Source: Bacillota bacterium
Lineage (GTDB): Bacteria; Bacillota; Bacilli; Tumebacillales; Effusibacillaceae
Direction of reading: 5' to 3'
DNA length: 6,144 bases
NCBI GenBank assembly: GCA_020059765.1
Contig: JAGVBM010000159.1
Span: forward strand, 1 to 6,144
In this document: positions 6,034 through 6,144 of the stretch, piece by piece
Position numbering within the stretch: position 1 is the first letter of the stretch
How the letters are laid out: every line of letters begins with the position of its first letter
Notes under the pieces: generated by a model
Seen by the model: only the letters and a program-made list of their open reading frames with translations
Databases searched by the model: none
Told to the model about the DNA's origin: nothing
Program-made: the position numbers and the translations under genes

Positions 6034-6073
6034 TTCACAATTCTTTCACAAACAGTTCGCAAATCGTTCCCAA
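6034..6073. repeat. Four TTCNCAA direct repeats with exact 11-bp period (putative response-regulator box)
   Basis: On the plus strand, TTCACAA begins at 6034 and 6045, TTCGCAA at 6056 and TTCCCAA at 6067. Each start is exactly 11 bases from the last, so all four units face the same side of the helix. On the operon's own strand they read TTGNGAA followed by four variable bases. The array lies between the thiolase stop and the operon promoter, with its near edge 47 bases upstream of the -35 box. OmpR/PhoB-family regulators bind such arrays. The first two units fit the Bacillus PhoP hexamer TT(A/C/T)A(C/T)A with a 5-base spacer, and the minus-strand TTTGTGAA at 6052-6045 resembles the ResD motif TTTGTGAAT. 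Which regulator binds, if any, is not shown by the sequence. Confidence 0.5.
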
Positions 6074-6082
6074 GTGACTCGA

Positions 6083-6144
6083 TTATGAGATTCTTTCGAC
6101 GATCATCGAGACGCCTTGTCCGCCGCCGATGCAAAGCGTGGCCA
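6083..6144 (-). CDS. Thiolase (acetyl-CoA acetyltransferase family), C-terminal end only
   Basis: Only the last 19 codons and the TAA stop (6085-6083) are in the window. They read ATLCIGGGQGVSMIVERIS. The CIGGGQG segment is the C-terminal signature of the thiolase superfamily. Its Cys is the catalytic base that deprotonates the second thiol or acetyl-CoA during Claisen condensation and thiolysis, and the glycines line the active site. Whether the enzyme is biosynthetic (acetoacetyl-CoA formation) or degradative (beta-oxidation) cannot be told from this fragment. It points the same way as the atp operon, 192 bases upstream of atpI, with no clear terminator between them, so some read-through is possible, although the atp operon has its own promoter. 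Confidence 0.88.
   Translation of the reverse strand, partial: ATLCIGGGQGVSMIVERIS

Noticed and set aside
6034..6051. Rex (NADH-sensing repressor) operator
   Set aside because: TTGTGAA matches a Rex half-site, but Rex needs an inverted pair (TTGTGAA, four bases, TTCACAA). Here the units are direct repeats in one orientation.
1..6144. CRISPR arrays, tRNA/rRNA genes, insertion sequences, prophage or defence genes
   Set aside because: None was seen. The window is fully explained by a conserved housekeeping operon and the end of a thiolase gene.

Overview
The window is almost entirely an F1Fo ATP synthase (atp) operon read on the minus strand, so gene order runs from right to left: atpI, atpB (a), atpE (c), atpF (b), atpH (delta), atpA (alpha), atpG (gamma), atpD (beta, cut by the left edge). 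This is the classical bacterial order. atpC (epsilon) would be expected next, beyond base 1. The last 62 bases hold the 3' end of a thiolase gene, also on the minus strand, which lies upstream of the operon.

The organism looks like a Bacillota member of class Bacilli. The reasons are strong AGGAGG/AAGGTGG-type ribosome binding sites, a 127-residue Bacillus-like AtpI, a short c subunit with a GxGxGxG helix and the RQP loop, an a subunit opening like that of Bacillus, TTG start use and roughly even GC content. A member of the Alicyclobacillaceae/Effusibacillus type is possible, but that is a guess from general sequence flavour.

Layout on the minus strand: thiolase end (6144-6083); a 192-base gap that holds four helically phased TTCNCAA repeats (6034-6073), a good SigA-type promoter (5986-5957) and a leader of about 60 bases; atpI (5890-5507); 5 bases; atpB (5501-4719); 42 AT-rich bases with a perfect AGGAGG; atpE (4676-4455); a 96-base spacer with a GC-rich hairpin; atpF from a TTG codon (4358-3870); a 7-base overlap with atpH (3876-3328); 14 bases; atpA (3313-1805); 33 bases; atpG (1771-914); 24 bases; atpD (889 to the edge). 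The Fo membrane part (a, c, b) is made first, followed by the F1 subunits, with AtpI as the assembly helper for the c ring.

No previously undescribed system is visible. The most notable non-coding signal is the 11-bp-periodic array of four TTCNCAA units upstream of the operon promoter. It has the architecture of an OmpR/PhoB-family response-regulator box (PhoP-like or ResD-like). Several start codons are re-chosen here from ribosome binding site spacing: atpI, atpB and atpE start downstream of the longest possible reading frame, and atpF starts at TTG.
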